Shown in pieces: positions 60,201 to 64,000 of a stretch of 64,000 bases of DNA. The stretch spans positions 620,001-684,000 of the forward strand of contig JAQSEB010000055.1 of assembly GCA_030063045.1 (NCBI GenBank), read 5' to 3'. The notes under the pieces were generated by a model. It worked only from the letters and a program-made list of their open reading frames with translations, had not been told where the DNA came from and made no database searches. The first letter of the stretch is position 1. Each line of letters starts with the position of its first letter. Position numbers and translations under genes: made by a program. This stretch comes from Pratylenchus scribneri (Eukaryota; Nematoda; Chromadorea; Rhabditida; Pratylenchidae).

Positions 60201-60489
60201 TATTTTTAATAATTTTTAAATTTAAAATAAAAATCTACCGCCAATGTATGAATCATGGCTTTTAAGCCCATATCCACTTTGCCAGATCCAATCAATTCCG
60301 TCACATCGCTTGGATCATTTGGCTCAAGCAAAGCGACCTTTTGGAATATTTAACTGGTTAAAAAATATTTTTGGAAATTACTTTTAATCCTTGTTCAGCA
60401 AAATATCCCATTGAATGGGCCAAATAAACTGGCGCATGGTAGGGTGTTGCCCTCCAATTGAGGAGGAATGTGATTTTGTCGGTACTCAT
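57250..60489 (-). CDS. Thiamine pyrimidine synthase (THI5/NMT1 type) with ThiE C-terminal fragment
   Basis: Seven exons (60489-60382, 60337-60239, 59559-59323, 58477-58389, 58338-58221, 58180-57992, 57504-57250) join in frame to 364 residues. Residues 1-280 match THI5/NMT1 HMP-P synthase, the fungal/plant enzyme that builds the thiamine pyrimidine from its own histidine and PLP, using iron. Landmarks are [12 protein letters not shown] near 12, [20 protein letters not shown], then KAMIH with Lys62 and His66 at the positions reported for the yeast enzyme. [14 protein letters not shown] and GRPADD follow, and CCCFC lies at about 196-200. The match runs to [21 protein letters not shown]. The usual C-terminal 60 residues are absent. 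Exon 7 instead encodes the C-terminal half of ThiE/Thi6 thiamine-phosphate synthase ([33 protein letters not shown]). Animals normally lack this pathway, so horizontal acquisition is inferred. Intron MITEs tie it to the host chromosome. Confidence 0.92.
58663..58838. mobile_element. hAT-like MITE in intron 3 of the thiamine gene
   Basis: The ends contain the inverted repeat GACATTTGCGCACT / AGTGCGCAAATGTC. ATTTAATA (58655-58662 and 58839-58846) flanks it, and identity of the flanks extends to about 11 bp. The interior holds GCTAGGGTTAGG and GGCTAAGGGTTAGGG, as in other elements of this window. 176 bp, non-coding. Confidence 0.8.
59870..60090. mobile_element. Degenerate MITE in intron 2 of the thiamine gene
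   Basis: Sequence such as GGACCCAAATTATAGATT, GAGATGATGATCTATTACTGAATGACCCTAA-type interior and TTCCCCATTTGATCC resembles the elements at 31091-31316 and 46005-46241. The ends are too decayed to delimit. Confidence 0.45.
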
Positions 60490-60549
60490 TTTCGGAAAAT
60501 ATTTCGATAGTATTTACTATAATTTATCAAATTAATTAAAAATATTTTT

Positions 60550-60880
60550 TTTAACTAAAAATAGGTTTTGACTTCTATTAAATCAGAAACCGGTTTTAGA
60601 CACTACAAACCTTAAACCAATTAATAGATTTAATCGAGACGCGCCTTTTGACATAAAAATTTCTTAGTTTAAATCGAAACTTATCGAGTTAAACCTTTTA
60701 AGCCATAATTTCCATTTTTTGGTTTTATTTTAAACAATTTAAATTTTTGGCCAAAACTTGACATTTTATATACCATTCGATGCGACTCGATGAGATCTAC
60801 AAATTGGTCTAACAAGGTTTGTTGGGTCTAAAATCGCTTTTCGATTTATTAAAAATCAGAAACTACTTTATAGTTAAAAA
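60550..60880. mobile_element. MITE of the GGTCGATTCCACAAT family, decayed copy upstream of the thiamine gene
   Basis: ATTAAATCAGAAACCGGTTTTAGAC..ACAAACCTTAAACC near 60580 and CCATTCGATGCGACTCGATGAGATC near 60780 match copies 1-3. It begins only about 60 bases 5' of the thiamine-gene ATG and so lies in its promoter. Terminal sequence is lost. Confidence 0.6.
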
Positions 60881-62421
60881 AAGTACTTTTAGGTAAAAAA
60901 TTTTATTTCTAGGTAAGTTTGGTCAAAATTAAAAGGATATTAAACGGTTTTAAATCAATTCATTTTCCAATTGTACCATAACTCATTAATGATTCCTTAA
61001 AAATAAATGAAAAAATAAATTTATTCAATTTTATGACCATATATTTAAGGCCATTTTTGTCTCTATTATCTTCTCCTCTATCAAGTCAAAACCGTATATT
61101 TTGAGCCATTCTTTGGGTGGATCAAATACAAAAATAACCCAACCCTCCGATTTTCTTTATTTGCCAATTTCCCATCATTTTCGGTTCATTTTTTTATCAT
61201 CTTTTTTGTTATTTGAAAATAAATGAGAATGATCGCAAAAAAAAGAACGAAAATATTTACAAAATTTATTGCATCAAAGTACTGGGTAAAAATTTTAAAT
61301 GGATAATGAATATTTATTTAAATTAAGAGAAGTGTTGATAATTGATAAAGTAAAAAAGGATGAATATTAAATATCATTTGGAAATAAATCGATGTTGATA
61401 TGTTTAGAATATCCAAGAATGTCTGATGGGATTTACGGTTTCAACACTTCGAATTAATGGCAGCTAATGAAGAACTAAATTAATTATAGAATGATTATAT
61501 ATTCTATAAATTGAATAAATTAATTCTGATATTCGAGGATGTTGCATTTTTCAAATTTTTTGGCCATAATCTCTGCTAATTTTATGTTCTGATTCTGATC
61601 GATTTTTATTCTAAAATCCTATAGAACTCATCCAGCGTAAATTTATCAAATAATTATGCAAAATATTAATTCACTTCGTTAAGAGTTACCCTGGTTTCCA
61701 AAATGAAGCAAAAAAAAACGCTGCCAAAAAAGCTCACAATAGAAAATTATATTCCAATCGAGCCGATTTTTTTTATGAACAAATCGGCCGAAACATAGAG
61801 CTGAAGCACGCTTTGGCAAATATGAGAGATGGGTTATAAAGGATTGGTGGGCCATTTCCCCAAATCTCTAGCATGTACTATTTCCGCTAGACTCCTATGC
61901 TCCGAAGCCCTAAAGCCCATAGTCCCTAGCCCCTACTCAGATTTGGGGAAATGGCCCCACCACCGTTATAAAGTAGTCGGTAGTCGCGCACCCATCTGTC
62001 CTATGCCAAAAATGGTAACCCTCTCTGTGGCCTCTCTGTCTGCACTTTTCATTTCATCCCAAAAGCAGCAGAAACGTTACTTCCCTTCTCCCTTCTATTG
62101 AATGACCATTATGCCCCAAGCAACCAAAAAACACAATTGATTTTCCCTCCAAGCTCCAACGAAGCCCAAATTCCTCTCATTCGACGCGAAACAATTTCTA
62201 TTCACTAACAATTGCAATTTCGTTAACCTTTGCCCTCGAATATATCCGTAAACCGTAATATATGTCAATTATATGTTAATATTTAAATTTAACCATCTGG
62301 TTTTTTCCATTTGCATATTTTTAAGGAAAATTTTTCAACAAAAGGGGGCAAATAAATTGTGTATTTATATTTTAATTAAAATTATTTTTAGATTATTTTA
62401 CAAAAATTCCAAAATCGAAAT
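60880..62421. other. Intergenic, divergent promoter region
   Basis: No gene is supportable apart from the small MITE at 61841-61964. A region at 61980-62100 is open on the plus strand but shows no domain. ATTCGACGCGAAAC near 62180 is an isolated partial match to the shared element core. Confidence 0.4.
61841..61964. mobile_element. Short hAT-like MITE (GGTGGGCCATTTCCCC ends), 124 bp
   Basis: GGATTGGTGGGCCATTTCCCC at the left pairs with GGGGAAATGGCCCCACCACC at the right. GTTATAAA repeats exactly on both sides (61833-61840 and 61965-61972; the next base G is also shared). A compact hairpin-capable element. Confidence 0.8.
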
Positions 62422-64000
62422 ATGACAAAACGGAAAATGGAGCAATTAGAGATGGAAAAGCCGGAAAAGATGAAAGAAGAAACGGAAGAGACTAAAGAGG
62501 AGAAGCTCAAATTGTTGAAAGCCTTCGAAGATTGCAAAAGTCGTTTTGCCGAATTTAAACCGAGAGAATATCTTTGCCCTTCGTCACGAAATTTTCCATT
62601 GTCAGACGTTTCAAATTCAGGTGGAATAAATTTGTTTTTTAATTTAAAAAAACTAAAAATTTCCAATTTATTAAAATTATTTATTTAAAATTTTTTATAT
62701 ATTTTTAATTATAAATACCAGGAAAAGGAATCCGCCCAAATTTGTTCACTGATAAATTGGCCAATGCATTTGAATGGGCCAAATCGGAGGATGTTGCGGA
62801 ATTGGCCAAAGCTAAAGCAATTTTCCATGAAGCGCTGTTTTTGATTGAGCGAAAGAAAAATGCAAAAACTGATTCCGAAAAGAAAAGATATGCTGAAATC
62901 CCGGATGAAAGAGCCAATGAGATTCGAAGGTTTCTATTTATGCAAAAATTTGGTTTAATTATTTTTTAAAATTTAATCCAACTCTCTCGGACCATATCTA
63001 TTTGGTTTTGTGTTCCGTTTACTATAATTCATTTATCATTGACCAATTTTGATGGTTTTATTTTAAAATAAAATAGCAGCCATTTGGCTTAAAAATTCTA
63101 TAATTGGTTCAAGATTAAAGGAATTATGCCCACAAAAAGGTGGAAAAATTCGTTAAAAATAGTAATTGTCATTTTGAAAATTTATAGGGCACAAGTAAAA
63201 AATAATTCAGAACCAATATTAATTTCAATAATATTATATGATAGCCAAATGTCTATTCTTTAATTTTATATCACAACCATCAAAATTGGTTCAGTTCTTG
63301 ATGAATAACCTAAAACAAATTGATCTGCTGGCGAAAATGACAATTTGGGATCTACAAAGTTCCTAAAAAATAGATTTAAAAATTAATAATAAATTCCAAA
63401 TAAATTTCTAATAAAAAAATAAAAAAAAATTCTACAAATTTTTAGCGCTTATGAGGAGACATGGAGCAAAGTCGAAGAAAAAGACATAAATGATTTGCGT
63501 GAATTGCAACAAAACCGGGACAAATTTTTGGATGAATTATCGGCACTTGGAGATGAATGGATAAAGCAGATATTTTTGAAATGTTATTGCGAGGGACTAA
63601 TTTACAGTTGCGCGAGGATGTCAGAACATGGCATTGAATTGGATAAAGAGAAAGTAGGCATTTATAAATTATAAAAAGATTAATTTTAATAATTTGGAAA
63701 TTCAATTTGGAATTGGGACCAAACTGCAGTCTCTTGGAGTATTTTAGGTTATTATTTGGTTCAACTAAAGTTAAAACACCTATCGAAGAACAAATTAGTT
63801 TTTTAATTTTTTTAAAAATTCAAAATCTAAATGCAATTTTTTGAAATTAAAAACATTTAGCGAATTCTTTAAATTTACATTCAACAATTTGAATAAAAAT
63901 TATTCTATTGTCAGCTAAATTTAAAAAAATTGTTCCTTATTTGCCTTTTAATAGTTTAAGCAAACTTTAAACCGTATATTCATTTATCTCCAAAATTACA
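62422..64000 (+). CDS. Helical charged protein, 5' part only (runs off the window)
   Basis: Exons 62422-62620, 62722-62929 and about 63446-63653 join in frame (205 codons) and a donor AAA|GTAGGC shows the gene continues. The start is the first ATG (MTKRKMEQLEMEKPEKMK). The N-terminus is Lys/Glu-rich and probably coiled coil (EETEETKEEKLKLLKAF). A possible docking region follows (PREYLCPSSRNF), then mixed-charge helices (DKLANAFEWAKSEDVAELAKAKAIF; IERKKNAKTDSEKKRYAEI). Exon 3 has WSKVEEKDINDLRELQQ and a Cys pair (KCYCEG). No family recognised; cytosolic or nuclear by default since no signal peptide is present. Confidence 0.7.

Overview
The window is AT-rich, intron-dense eukaryotic DNA. Introns are mostly GT..AG with a T-rich tract before the acceptor. 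Recognisable proteins are a nematode-style serpentine chemoreceptor pair, a short-chain dehydrogenase and a KCTD/BTB protein. Together with a thiamine-synthesis gene of fungal/plant type, this points to a nematode, most likely a plant-parasitic tylenchid (cyst/reniform type). The species is an inference. No rRNA, tRNA or CRISPR was found.

Layout: 1-6.4 kb has no convincing gene and carries several transposon-like elements. 6.47-13.29 kb (-) is a seven-exon gene for an acidic, low-complexity protein. 17.59-19.80 kb (+) is a seven-exon SDR oxidoreductase that reconstructs cleanly. 21.66-23.59 kb (+) is a KCTD-type BTB gene whose last intron holds a 1.1-kb satellite. 24-27.7 kb has a possible secreted micropeptide gene (-), some orphan exons, a 640-bp fold-back element and an 11-codon minisatellite. 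28.1-34.2 kb and 37.2-44.4 kb (both -) are tandem paralogues of an 11-exon coiled-coil gene. The first is probably broken (transposon in exon 1, lost splice acceptor at exon 8). The second is intact. 45.5-50.95 kb (-) is a six-exon type I membrane protein whose 2.8-kb intron is filled by a hAT-like element carrying about 51 copies of a 32-bp repeat. 52.7-56.9 kb (+) is a tandem pair of damaged 7TM chemoreceptors. 57.25-60.49 kb (-) is the most striking gene. It is a THI5/NMT1-type pyrimidine synthase with its key Lys, His and CCCFC motif, whose last exon switches to the C-terminal half of ThiE/Thi6 thiamine-phosphate synthase. 62.4 kb to the end (+) is a partial helical protein.

The main background signal is a dense population of short non-autonomous DNA transposons with terminal inverted repeats and 8-bp target duplications, the pattern of the hAT superfamily. 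At least ten independent insertions can be delimited to the base or nearly so, mostly in introns. One has split a coding exon, one has landed inside another element, and one has amplified an internal minisatellite. Many apparently unrelated elements share a core resembling ATTCGATGCGTCTCGATGAG next to a TATATA run.

Coordinates of splice sites come from reading by eye and may be off by one base in places.
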